DNA of 64,000 nt from Burkholderia sp. S171 (GTDB lineage Bacteria > Pseudomonadota > Gammaproteobacteria > Burkholderiales > Burkholderiaceae), in assembly GCF_009766085.1 (NCBI RefSeq), contig NZ_LMUF01000038.1:91864-155863 (forward strand), given 5' to 3'. Below the pieces are notes generated by a model. The model did not search any database. It saw only the letters and a list, made by a program, of their open reading frames with translations, and was not told the DNA's origin. Made by a program: the position numbers and the translations under genes. Positions 8,767-17,056 of the stretch are shown here, in pieces (the stretch's first letter is position 1; the number at the start of each line of letters is the position of its first letter).

Positions 8767-9729
8767 TCAGGCGCGTACGCCGCCTTTCACGAACACCTTC
8801 TTGCCCGTTTCGTACAGCACGGCGTGGCGCTCCGCATCGGTCAGCAGAACAGTCGCGTCAAGGATGCGTTGCACCATGTTCTGGTACGTGCCCGACGACG
8901 TGCCGATATCGGAACCCCACATGATCCGGTCGGCGCCGAACATATCGACCGCACGGCGCAGCACCTGATCCGCCGGCGTATCAGTCTCGCGATAGATGTC
9001 GAGGTTGATCGACGTGAACTTGAAGAAGATGTTCGGCTCGGCCGCGAGCGGCACGAAGCGCTCGTCGAAACCGTAGTTGTCATCTTCGACCTCCGGTTCG
9101 AGCATGTGATCGAGCACCACCCGCAGATTCGGGAAGCGCCGCGCCAATTCGATAATGGCCGGCACCGACGGTCCGCCGCCCCCAATCGCCAGAACTTCCA
9201 GATCCATCACGATGCCGTATTCGTCGGCCACGGCCCACGTCTGCAACGCGCGTGGCGAATTCAGCCACGGCATCGTGCCGTCGGCTTCGCGGCCGCCGAA
9301 CAGGCGCACGCCCGCGAGGCCGTGTTTCTCGATGTACGAGCGCACCAGCGACGGCGTGCCTTCGTCTTCCGCATCGAGAATGACGACGGCGGAAAAGATC
9401 TCCGGATGCTCATCCGACGAATCGAGGATGTAGCTGTTGTCGAAGCGATAGACCATGCGCTTTTGCACCGCCACCGCGCCCTCGACACGCTCATCCGCCA
9501 TCCAGGGCAGCATGCGCGCCACGTCCGGCACTTCGTTGACCGGATGCTCGCCGTGTTTGCCGCCGGGCAGCCCGATCACGCCGGGCAGGCGCGGCGGCGC
9601 ATTCGGCGAGCGCTTCATCGGATTGCGCGGATATCGCACCTGGTCGTCGGCCACGAGATGCGCGTGCGAGTCGAACAGTTTGACGGTCTGGCCAGCAGCG
9701 GCATTCGTGTTGTCTTGCGGGGAAGGCAT
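8767..9729 (-). CDS. Amidohydrolase family protein, LigI/decarboxylase-like
   Basis: 320 residues, a TIM-barrel metal hydrolase of the amidohydrolase-2 group. The HxH pair is in LFDSHAHLV near residue 20. VVLDHMLEP at about 195 gives a third His, and MWGSDIG near residue 270 the catalytic Asp. The group includes 2-pyrone-4,6-dicarboxylate lactonase (LigI), ACMS decarboxylase and related enzymes of aromatic catabolism. I started at ATG 9729, which has GGAGA upstream; the longer frame runs into the porin gap and lacks a site. Next to a porin and near a hydratase and aldolase, a lactone- or ring-derived substrate is a reasonable guess. Confidence 0.8.
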   Translation of the reverse strand: MPSPQDNTNAAAGQTVKLFDSHAHLVADDQVRYPRNPMKRSPNAPPRLPGVIGLPGGKHGEHPVNEVPDVARMLPWMADERVEGAVAVQKRMVYRFDNSYILDSSDEHPEIFSAVVILDAEDEGTPSLVRSYIEKHGLAGVRLFGGREADGTMPWLNSPRALQTWAVADEYGIVMDLEVLAIGGGGPSVPAIIELARRFPNLRVVLDHMLEPEVEDDNYGFDERFVPLAAEPNIFFKFTSINLDIYRETDTPADQVLRRAVDMFGADRIMWGSDIGTSSGTYQNMVQRILDATVLLTDAERHAVLYETGKKVFVKGGVRA

Positions 9730-9820
9730 GATGTCTCCAATGAAGTACGGGGGGTGCAAAAGCGGATCAGGCACCAAGGCCGGCAGTCGCGCTCGATCAC
9801 CGGCCTTGCGCGCGTCACGT

Positions 9821-10993
9821 CTAGAACATATGGCGGATGCCCACGGTGACGCCAGTTTGCGCGTCACTCGTCGACGGCGTCGCGAACGTCAGCGCGGCGA
9901 CCGCGCGATGGCCGGTCGAGTCGAAACCGCCGGCGGTCTCACGCAGCACGACGAAATACAGATCGGTCCGCTTCGACAGCGCATAGTCCGCGCCGAGATT
10001 CCATTGCTGATAGCTCGCGCCGCTCTCGCCGTTGTACGAACTCGCGCGCGTGTACGCGTAAGCGACGCCGAGCAGCAACGACGGTGTCAGACGATATTTC
10101 AAATTCGCTTCGGCCGTATTGAACGTCGCGGTCTGGCCGACTTCGCCTGCCGGCGGTTTCGAGCCCGCGACAGCAACGCTGCCGATATTAAAGAATTTCG
10201 TGTTCGTGTAGATGCCGCCGACCGTGAACGATCCGAACGCATACGACGCACCGGCGCCCGCCACCTGTTGCGAAGCGGCGGTCGCATAGCCGCTGAAGAT
10301 CGGGCTTGCAAAGTTGTTGCCGGTCGCGCTGCTGGTAGCGTTGTTGCCGAACAGCGAGTAGTTGGGATTCTTCAGGTACAGGTAGGCCGCAGCGAACTTG
10401 AACGGTCCGCCGTCGTAATCCACGCCGGCGGAAATCATCTCGTTCTGCGTGGCGTTGCCCGCTACGCCGCCGAGGCTGTACGTCGCGCCGACCTGCACTC
10501 CGTGATAACGCGGGCTGACATACTTGACCGCATTGTTCGCACGCTCTGTACCGTCGACGTCGTCGAGGCCGGCCGGGTGATAGCCCCAGCCGGCGCCACG
10601 CGCCGCCCAGTCGGTGCCGGACGCAAACGGTCCCAGATAGCTCGACAGTGTCAGGTACTGGCGGCCGAGCGTCACCGTGCCGTAAGGCGTGCCAAGTCCG
10701 ACGAAAGCCTGGCGGCCGAACATCAGTCCGCCTTGCAGTGCGCCGGTGGTCGTGGTGAAACCGTTTTCCAGCGTGAAGACCGCTTTATAGCCGCCGCCCA
10801 GATCTTCAACACCGCTCAGGCCGAAGCGCGACGCGCTCTCGTTGCCGCCGGCAATAGCGAATTGTGATTTGCCGCCCGCATTGGTGTTGTAGCGAAACCC
10901 GGCATCGACGATGCCGTATAGCGTCACGCTGCTTTGCGCATGTGCGGTGACAGCGGTGCCGCAGGCGGCAATCAGAAGTAGCGATTTTTTCAT
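9821..10993 (-). CDS. Gram-negative porin (outer membrane, trimeric OmpC type)
   Basis: 390 residues. A signal peptide with KK, a hydrophobic core and AHA cleavage at about 19/20 is followed by QSSVTLYGIVDAG, the standard mature start of Burkholderia porins. DLGGGYKAVFTLENGF, TVTLGRQY and a loop-rich middle follow. The chain ends in a terminal Phe (GIRHMF), the sorting signal for the outer-membrane assembly machinery. ATG 10993 has GAGGAG upstream. It is the first gene of a minus-strand operon and shares a divergent promoter region with an MFS gene, so it may let the pathway substrate across the outer membrane. Confidence 0.93.
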   Translation of the reverse strand: MKKSLLLIAACGTAVTAHAQSSVTLYGIVDAGFRYNTNAGGKSQFAIAGGNESASRFGLSGVEDLGGGYKAVFTLENGFTTTTGALQGGLMFGRQAFVGLGTPYGTVTLGRQYLTLSSYLGPFASGTDWAARGAGWGYHPAGLDDVDGTERANNAVKYVSPRYHGVQVGATYSLGGVAGNATQNEMISAGVDYDGGPFKFAAAYLYLKNPNYSLFGNNATSSATGNNFASPIFSGYATAASQQVAGAGASYAFGSFTVGGIYTNTKFFNIGSVAVAGSKPPAGEVGQTATFNTAEANLKYRLTPSLLLGVAYAYTRASSYNGESGASYQQWNLGADYALSKRTDLYFVVLRETAGGFDSTGHRAVAALTFATPSTSDAQTGVTVGIRHMF

Positions 10994-11367
10994 GTGGGGT
11001 CTCCTCACAATATGTTGGCCCGTTCGCGCTTGCATGACGGATCTTCCGAAAGCCGGCCGCCATTACGTTGGCAGCGCAACCTTCGATGCCTCATATGGTT
11101 TCATGCGAACCCGGCTGCGCCAAGCGCGCTTCCGCAACTTTCCGCACCGCGAAAAGCATGCGTCGCCGTGTGGCCCTCAATTCCATCCTCCCGATATCGA
11201 TTCCGCCACGCGAAATTTTCATGATTCGCACTTGGACGACCGCTGGCCGCGACGTAGTATTGCTCGCCATTGACCCCGCGCCGTTCCGACCGGGGTCACC
11301 CCATAAAACCGGTGCCGCGCCGCGTGTCTTGCGCGCCGTTCAGCCGGTCCGCTACGTTGGAGGAGAC
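10994..11367. promoter_or_regulatory. Divergent promoter region between porin and MFS operons
   Basis: 374 bases with no convincing gene. Open frames that cross it are upstream extensions of the MFS frame without a ribosome site. Both flanking operons must be transcribed from here. I could not pick out a clear operator. Confidence 0.55.
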
Positions 11368-12687
11368 ATGCAGATTTCAGTTGCCCAGGCGGCCCACCCT
11401 GAAGTGGCGCAGGACGAAAGCCTGATCCGGCGCGTCTGGTGGCGCATCATGCCGTTGATCCTCGTGACCTACCTGGTGTCGGTCATCGACAAGATGAACG
11501 TCAGCTTCGCCAAGCTGCAAATGGTGCATCAGATCGGCCTGACCGAAACGGCTTATGGCCTGGCGTCGTCGCTGTTTTTCATCGGCTACCTGATCTTCGA
11601 GCTGCCGAGCGCGCTCGGCGTCCACCGCTTCGGGGCGCCGAAATGGATCTTCCGCATCGTATTTAGCTGGGGCATCGCGACCTTGTTGATCGCGTACACC
11701 TCGTCGGGTTCGATGTTCGCGGCGCTGCGCTTCCTGGTCGGCGCGGCTGAGGCCGGGCTCTATCCGGGCATCGTCTATTACCTGACCGTGTGGTTTCCGC
11801 GCCGCTATCAGGTGCGCGCGCTCGCACTGCTGACGCTGGGCAGCGCGCTGGGCAACATGCTGGGCTCGGGGTTCGGCGGCTTGCTGCTGTCGCTCGACGG
11901 CGTCTGGCATCACGCGGGCTGGCAGTGGGTGTTCATCGTCACCGGCGTGTTGGCGCTGGTGCTCGCACCGATCGTGCTGTTCTATCTGCCGCGCAGCGTG
12001 GAGACCGCGTCGTTCCTGAATCCGCAGGAGCGCAGCCGCCTTGCGCGGATGGTCGCCGACGAAGCGCCGGCCGCGCATCACGAAGGCAGCCTGTGGTCCG
12101 TGCTGTGGGACCGCAGGGTGCTGGCGTTCTCGCTCGGCTATACGTTGCTGCTCACGTCGCTCTACGGGCTGATCTACTGGCTGCCGACGGTGATCAAGGG
12201 GTTCGGCGTCTCGAGTTCGATGAACGGCCTGCTCACGTTGATTCCGTGGGCGCTGACCGCCGCGTTACTGCTGATCGTGCCGCGCCTGCTGACGAAAGAG
12301 CGTCACGTGCGGGTGGCCGCTGCGGCGATCGGCATGATCGGCTGCGTGGCGTTCGTGGTCAGCCTGCTGGTGAGCGATCCAACCTTGCGCTATCTCGCGC
12401 TCGTGGTCGGCACGCCTTGCACGTCGTTGCTGCTGCCGTGCTTCTGGTCGCTGCCATCGAAGTATTTCAGCGGCAAGCGCTCCGCCGCGAGCCTCGCCAT
12501 CATCAGCAGCATCGGCAACTTCGGCGGCTTTCTCGCCCAGAACGCGATGCCGTGGATCGGCAAGACGCTCGGCCACCCCGGTTACGCGATGCTGCTGCCG
12601 GCGCTGTGCCTGCTGCTGCTCGGCTGCACCGCACTCGCGATGCAGTTCAACAGCGCTCGCGAGCCGCTCAATCCTGCCGCGTTCTGA
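11368..12687 (+). CDS. MFS transporter, anion:cation symporter type
   Basis: 439 residues with about 12 hydrophobic helices. SVIDKMNVSFAKLQM after helix 1, LPSALGVHRFGAPKW in the first loop, and the helix-4 segment VGAAEAGLYPGIVYYLTVW are hallmarks of the ACS/phthalate-tartrate permease group. ATG 11368 follows GGAGGAG; upstream in-frame starts lack a site. Next come an HpcH/HpaI aldolase (28 bases on) and an IclR regulator, a typical uptake-plus-cleavage-plus-control set. It probably imports an organic acid. Confidence 0.87.
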   Translation: MQISVAQAAHPEVAQDESLIRRVWWRIMPLILVTYLVSVIDKMNVSFAKLQMVHQIGLTETAYGLASSLFFIGYLIFELPSALGVHRFGAPKWIFRIVFSWGIATLLIAYTSSGSMFAALRFLVGAAEAGLYPGIVYYLTVWFPRRYQVRALALLTLGSALGNMLGSGFGGLLLSLDGVWHHAGWQWVFIVTGVLALVLAPIVLFYLPRSVETASFLNPQERSRLARMVADEAPAAHHEGSLWSVLWDRRVLAFSLGYTLLLTSLYGLIYWLPTVIKGFGVSSSMNGLLTLIPWALTAALLLIVPRLLTKERHVRVAAAAIGMIGCVAFVVSLLVSDPTLRYLALVVGTPCTSLLLPCFWSLPSKYFSGKRSAASLAIISSIGNFGGFLAQNAMPWIGKTLGHPGYAMLLPALCLLLLGCTALAMQFNSAREPLNPAAF

Positions 12688-12714
12688 TACGGCCCTTCCC
12701 TTCTGCTTTCGTCC

Positions 12715-13446
12715 ATGTCCACTTCTACGCAAGACCACACCGCACGCCAGATCGGCACTTTCGTCAAGACGGGCGCGCCGCAGATCATCGAGATTCTCGG
12801 CGCCGCGGGTCTTCATTTCGCCGTGATCGACGCAGAACACGCACCGTTCGATCGAGCGACGCTCGACGTCATGGTGATCGCCGCGCGCTCCGTGCAGCTG
12901 CCGCTGTTCGTGCGGATTCCCGACATGAACGCCGCGACGATCCAGTCCGCGCTCGATCTCGGCGCGTCGGGGCTGCTGGTGCCGCACGTCGACTCCGCCG
13001 ACCAGGCGCGCACACTGGTCGCGCGCACCCGGTTCATCGACGGCGAGCGCGGTTTTTCGAGTTCACCGCGCTTTGCCGGTTACGGCGCGCTCGGGATGCA
13101 GGCGGCCATCGCGGCCGGCAACGGCACGGTCGTCATGTGTCAGATCGAGAGCCGTGCGGGTTGTGAAGCCGCGCGTGAAATCGCGGAGGTGGAGGGCGTG
13201 TCCGGTCTGTTCGTCGGCCGCGCCGATCTGGCTTTGTCGTTCGGGCTTACCAGCGCCCGCGCGCCCGACGTGATGCGAGCCACCGTTGAAGTACTCGACA
13301 TCGCGCGGCGGTCCGGCAAGACGCCCGGCGTCGCGCTCGGCGAAGTCAGCGAATGCGCCGAATTCGAGCAGATGGGCGCCTCGTGGTTCGTGATCGGATC
13401 GGATCAATCGCTGCTTCGCAAGGGCGCGCTGACGTTGATGGCCTAG
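12715..13446 (+). CDS. HpcH/HpaI-family class II aldolase
   Basis: 243 residues. Family signatures in order: VIDAEHAPFD near residue 40 (catalytic acid/His region), LFVRIPDMN, ASGLLVPHV, then the metal ligand Glu in MCQIES near 145 and the Asp in VGRADLALS near 172. The family cleaves 4-hydroxy-2-keto acids to pyruvate (or a related keto acid) and an aldehyde, using a divalent metal. Members include 4-hydroxy-2-oxoheptanedioate and 2-dehydro-3-deoxyglucarate aldolases; sequence alone does not separate them. It would be a fitting last step after the hydratase of the neighbouring operon. No strong ribosome site is seen before ATG 12715. Confidence 0.86.
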   Translation: MSTSTQDHTARQIGTFVKTGAPQIIEILGAAGLHFAVIDAEHAPFDRATLDVMVIAARSVQLPLFVRIPDMNAATIQSALDLGASGLLVPHVDSADQARTLVARTRFIDGERGFSSSPRFAGYGALGMQAAIAAGNGTVVMCQIESRAGCEAAREIAEVEGVSGLFVGRADLALSFGLTSARAPDVMRATVEVLDIARRSGKTPGVALGEVSECAEFEQMGASWFVIGSDQSLLRKGALTLMA

Positions 13447-13559
13447 GTATTCGCCTTGCCTCGGGGCCACCGAAAAACTGCGATAATTCGCGTTTTTCGA
13501 GGAGCCTGCGCCTGACTCATCCGGCGCGGCCGACCACTGAGACCATGCAAGGCGAAAAG

Positions 13560-14321
13560 ATGGCGGAACGCGAGTCCTCGATCCGGGCAGTGGAGCGAGC
13601 GATTACCCTGCTGCGCGCACTGAACCGGATGCCCGTTTCGACGCTCGACAGCCTGCATCAGTCGACTTCACTGCCCAAGCCCACCTTGATCCGGCTGTTG
13701 CGGACGTTCGAAGAACTGGGCCTCGCCGCACGCGGCGCGCGCCCTGGCGAATACCGTCTGCTCGACGGCGTCAACGCACTTAATTCGGGCTATCACCATG
13801 TGCCGCGTGTGGTCGAAATCGCTGCGCCGCTCGTGCGCAAACTCACTGAAGAAATCAAGTGGCCCATCGCTGTCGCCATGCTCGATGTCGACGCGCTGGT
13901 CGTGCGCTACAGCACGATTCCCTATTCGCCGCTGTCGCTGCTGCATTCGTCGATCAACATGCGCCTGAGCCTTGTCTCCCGTGCGTTGGGACGCGCGTAT
14001 CTGGCGTTCTGCTCGTCCGAAGAACAGGAGATGCTGCTCGAAGTGGTGCGGCAAAGCCATCATCCCGAAGACCGGCTCGCCCAGGATCGCGAAGCGGTGC
14101 AAGCGATGCTCGATCAAACTCGTGGACGGGGATACGCGTTGCGGGATTCCACCGTTCGGCCGGTGTCCGGCACGATCGCCGTGCCGGTGATGGCGAAGGA
14201 ATTCGTCGCCGCGTCGATTGGGCTGACGTGGTTTTCTTCTGCCCTGACGAGCGAGAAAGTGGTCGATAGATATCTCGATCGGATGCTCGACGTGGCGCTG
14301 CAGATTTCCGAACAGCTTTAA
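13560..14321 (+). CDS. IclR-family transcriptional regulator
   Basis: 253 residues. The N-terminal winged helix is clear (LLRALNRMPVSTLDSLHQS, then LPKPTLIRLLRTFEELGL). The effector domain follows from about residue 75, with SRALGRAYLAF and a final VSGTIAVPVM strand pair. ATG 13560 is preceded by AAGG at seven bases; ATG 13545 is an alternative adding five residues, and the frame is also open further upstream. It comes 113 bases after the aldolase on the same strand and is the second IclR protein of this block, so the two may control the two halves separately. Confidence 0.88.
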   Translation: MAERESSIRAVERAITLLRALNRMPVSTLDSLHQSTSLPKPTLIRLLRTFEELGLAARGARPGEYRLLDGVNALNSGYHHVPRVVEIAAPLVRKLTEEIKWPIAVAMLDVDALVVRYSTIPYSPLSLLHSSINMRLSLVSRALGRAYLAFCSSEEQEMLLEVVRQSHHPEDRLAQDREAVQAMLDQTRGRGYALRDSTVRPVSGTIAVPVMAKEFVAASIGLTWFSSALTSEKVVDRYLDRMLDVALQISEQL

Positions 14322-14556
14322 CCGTCTAGTTCGGAACGTAGTTTAGCCGAAGGCTTGAACGGATCTCCACGAGATCGAACTGATGGACTCGTTCCGCGTA
14401 TGTCAAGGTGCAAGAAGCTTGCTACGCTTTTGAACTTCCGGAACACCGCTTACGTCACTTGGCTAGACATGCGACGAAGGGATCACAACATTAAAGGCTC
14501 AGTGGCACCGAGACAAGTTTGCAAAAAAAACGGGCCAAAGGCTTCTGGGCTATCCA
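14322..14556. other. Intergenic stretch before decayed genes
   Basis: 235 bases with no gene or repeat I can name, marking the end of the intact catabolic block. Confidence 0.5.
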
Positions 14557-14880
14557 GTGGCAACGGCTGCCTTCTACGGGCCAGACGACACGGTGCTGGC
14601 GGCTTTGTTGCTGGCAGCATTCTCGGGCGGCGCAACGCTCGACATGGGCGCGGACGACGTGCTTTTATCGGTCGCCGTCGTGGTGATTGGCGGCACGCAG
14701 GTATCGGGCGGCCGAGCGGGTCCGTCTGGTGTCTGGAGCGCGGCCTGCTTTTTTGTTTCTGATCAATGCGCTGTTGAATGCGACAGGCGCAGGAGCCGGC
14801 TTGTGGGCGATTGTTTATGGGCTCCTGATTGTGGGCGTGACGGCCGTGGCGAGTGGGTCGGCTGCAGCGCGGCTTTGATG
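14557..14880 (+). pseudogene. Remnant of a sugar ABC transporter permease (RbsC/AraH type), C-terminal part
   Basis: Two reading frames joined by a shift near 14745 rebuild the end of a BPD_transp_2 permease. The first frame gives LLLAAFSGGATLDMG then SVAVVVIGGTQVSGGRAG, which matches the conserved helix and IGGT...GGRG loop of RbsC/XylH/AraH. The second frame gives LFLINALLNATGAGAGLW and IVYGLLIVGVTAV, the last helices. No start, no N-terminal half and no partner ATPase are present. This is a decayed fragment, not a working transporter. Confidence 0.72.
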
Positions 14881-15169
14881 GGGATAGCCGATCTTTCGCT
14901 GCTTGGCAAGCGAGTACCGTTGCGCTCAAAACTCTCCGGACCGCAGGTGGCAATCACCGACAATTTTGATGCAATCGTCAATATTGCTCTGTTCATACGG
15001 CTGAGCTTTCGAAGACGATCCTTTATATGGCAGCGTTCGCATTAGTGACTTGAACGACGTATACGGAGCCGCCTCAGCACGCGCCACAGCGATTAGCTAC
15101 TCAAGTATTTGTATATACTAAATACTAAAAATCGGTCAATTTTAGCTTTATGTCAAATTAAGTTACACC
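14881..15169. other. AT-rich junction between two gene remnants
   Basis: No gene seen. The stretch from about 15095 to 15170 is conspicuously A/T-rich compared with its surroundings and falls exactly where the permease remnant gives way to the etfA remnant, so it may be a recombination or insertion scar. Confidence 0.45.
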
Positions 15170-15670
15170 GGTCGTCGGCGGCACTGGTAATTGGCGCTTT
15201 CAGATCCTGGTTGATCGAGACGATCACCTTAGACTTTTTCCATGCCGCTCAGGTGGTGGATCGAGCCCGAGGTACCGACGCCGACATCTAGGTGTGGCGC
15301 GACGATCTTGTCGATCTGGCCCGGCAGACAATGCTTCCGCGCGAAGCCAGCATCGACCGCGGTACGCGAGGCACCCAATGCCGCTTTGAGCTTGTCGGCG
15401 AGCGCCCACCACCTTCGCGTAGTTCTCGTCGCCTCAGACCGAGGCCGGCCGGCACGACGAGGTGCATCGACATCCGTTTCGGGCGGTCCAGTTTCGGCGC
15501 TTCGCGGCTCGCGAACTAGGACAGGCCTGTGTGGGCGGCGGGTTTGAGCTTTTCTACTGCGGCGCTTCCGGCTTTGGATGCAACCGAGACGAAGCCCCTT
15601 CCCCGCACGGTAACTGCCTTGATCGCGGCGGCCGATTCAACGACGGCGATCGCGGCCCCTTACGTATCGG
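15170..15670 (-). pseudogene. etfA: Remnant of electron transfer flavoprotein alpha subunit (etfA)
   Basis: Read on the minus strand with frame changes and at least one stop, the segment gives in order IKAVTVRGRGF, AGSAAVEKLKPAAHTGLS, SREAPKLDRPE, ALADKLKAALGASRTAVDAGF, DKIVAPHLDVGVGTSGSI, HHLSGM and INQDLKAPI. These follow the C-terminal FAD-binding half of EtfA segment for segment (ADKLNAALGASRAAVDAGF, GKIVAP, GISGAIQHLAGM, INKDPEAPI in intact proteins). The N-terminal half and etfB are missing. It is clearly dead. Confidence 0.82.
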
Positions 15671-16009
15671 ACGAACCCGCCGCCCACTGCGATGGACTCG
15701 ACTGACCCGATGTCGAGCAGGGCCTAGAGCGCGCGCCCCACTGTCTTGGTCCCGCTGGGAAATCCAGTTAAATCGCCGCCCTTGCTGATCGCGAGTAAAA
15801 TGCATCCGCAACATTTGACTGTGAGGCGCCGGCGGAGGCCGAAACGAGCATATTCCTCGGCTAACAAAATGTCCCCCAGCCTGTGATAATCACTTGTCGT
15901 CATGCGTGTTGGTGCGTCGTCGCCGCCCTCGCATATGGGTTTCTATCTGCGACATGATCGGACACCGGTCGCTCAGCGGGCGGGTAATTCACGGTTTCGG
16001 AAGCCAATC
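15671..16009. other. Intergenic stretch upstream of LuxR-type regulator
   Basis: 339 bases. No gene supported; the left part may be further decayed etfA sequence, and the right part should carry the promoter of the regulator at 16010. Confidence 0.45.
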
Positions 16010-16828
16010 ATGCGCTCATGGCGTCTCGATCGCGCAAGTCCGACGGGCCACCTAGACCTGTCCGGAGCGACAAGCCTAGTCTCATCCATCGGGTGTGAAG
16101 ATTCCAATGCGTTCGCCGCGGAAGTCTTGAAGTTGTTAGGGGATGCCGCGGGAATCTCACAGTGCACCGTATTTGCATACGAGTTCGGCAATCGCCCCAG
16201 GACGATCTCCGTGGCGGATCACCGCGGCGGCCGATATTTGCGTGACGTGGCAGATACGTACGCCAAGCGCTTCTACGCCCTGGACGGCAACCAAACGATT
16301 ATCTCGGCGGTCAGTCCCCAGAAGCTCGGCTCATCCGTCTTGCTACACCAGCAAGGCAGCGAAGACATCTTGCATGAGGGCTATCGGGCCGCGTGCTATC
16401 ACCAGCCCGACGTGTCGGGCCGACTTTCCCTTTTGCTGCAACCGTCACAGGAAATCTGGCTCTCAGTCAATCTCTATCGGGATCGTAGGCGGGGAAATTT
16501 TCACCCGAGCGAAATCGCGCTGATCGAAGCCTTCGCCCCGCTGATCGCTAATGCCGCCAAGCATCATTACGCGCTTTGTGGCCAAATTCAGACCGGCATT
16601 CCGCAGCTCATGTTGGCGCGGGTCCGTGGGATCTGCCCGGACTTATCCAAGCGAGAACTCGATGTGCTCTGCGGCGTGTTGGAGGGCCGCACGGCGCAAG
16701 AAATCGGCGAACTGATGGGCGTCAAGGCCTCCAGCGTCGTGACCTACCAGAAGCGCGCTTACCGCCGCCTCGGCATTTCGAGCCAACGTCAGTTGTTCGC
16801 CTTGTGCCTGGCTCCCGGCAGAAACTGA
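16010..16828 (+). CDS. LuxR-type helix-turn-helix transcriptional regulator
   Basis: 272 residues from ATG 16010, which has GGAAG six bases upstream; a start at 15902 would add 36 residues. The last 65 residues are a LuxR/FixJ DNA-binding domain (LSKRELDVLCGVLEGRTAQEIGEL near residue 205, then SVVTYQKRAYRRLGISS). The N-terminal 190 residues look like a sensory domain with no recognisable receiver Asp; they also do not show the acyl-homoserine lactone-binding tryptophan pattern I would expect. It stands alone between gene remnants and the MFS/mhaAB/hmgAB run, and may regulate the latter. That link rests only on position. Confidence 0.8.
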   Translation: MRSWRLDRASPTGHLDLSGATSLVSSIGCEDSNAFAAEVLKLLGDAAGISQCTVFAYEFGNRPRTISVADHRGGRYLRDVADTYAKRFYALDGNQTIISAVSPQKLGSSVLLHQQGSEDILHEGYRAACYHQPDVSGRLSLLLQPSQEIWLSVNLYRDRRRGNFHPSEIALIEAFAPLIANAAKHHYALCGQIQTGIPQLMLARVRGICPDLSKRELDVLCGVLEGRTAQEIGELMGVKASSVVTYQKRAYRRLGISSQRQLFALCLAPGRN

Positions 16829-17056
16829 TCCTGCACTGTCCCGTCAATCCGACGTCGACTGTCCATTTGGTCGCGTGACGTTAAGGGTTTCCCCCATCCC
16901 ATCTCGCCCTTCAAGTCGTACCCATTTTGGGGACAGCGCGAGCTAGTGGCACCCCATACTCCAGTCATCGCCATACCTCGCCGCCCTGACGAACCTGATG
17001 CGATTGCATTGAGCGCTGTGGCGCTCGACATAGACCTGATTCTGGAGACGACCTAC

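Noticed and set aside
11377..12081. Minus-strand 234-residue frame inside the MFS gene
   Set aside because: Arg/Gln/His-rich antisense shadow with no domain; the plus-strand MFS protein is complete.
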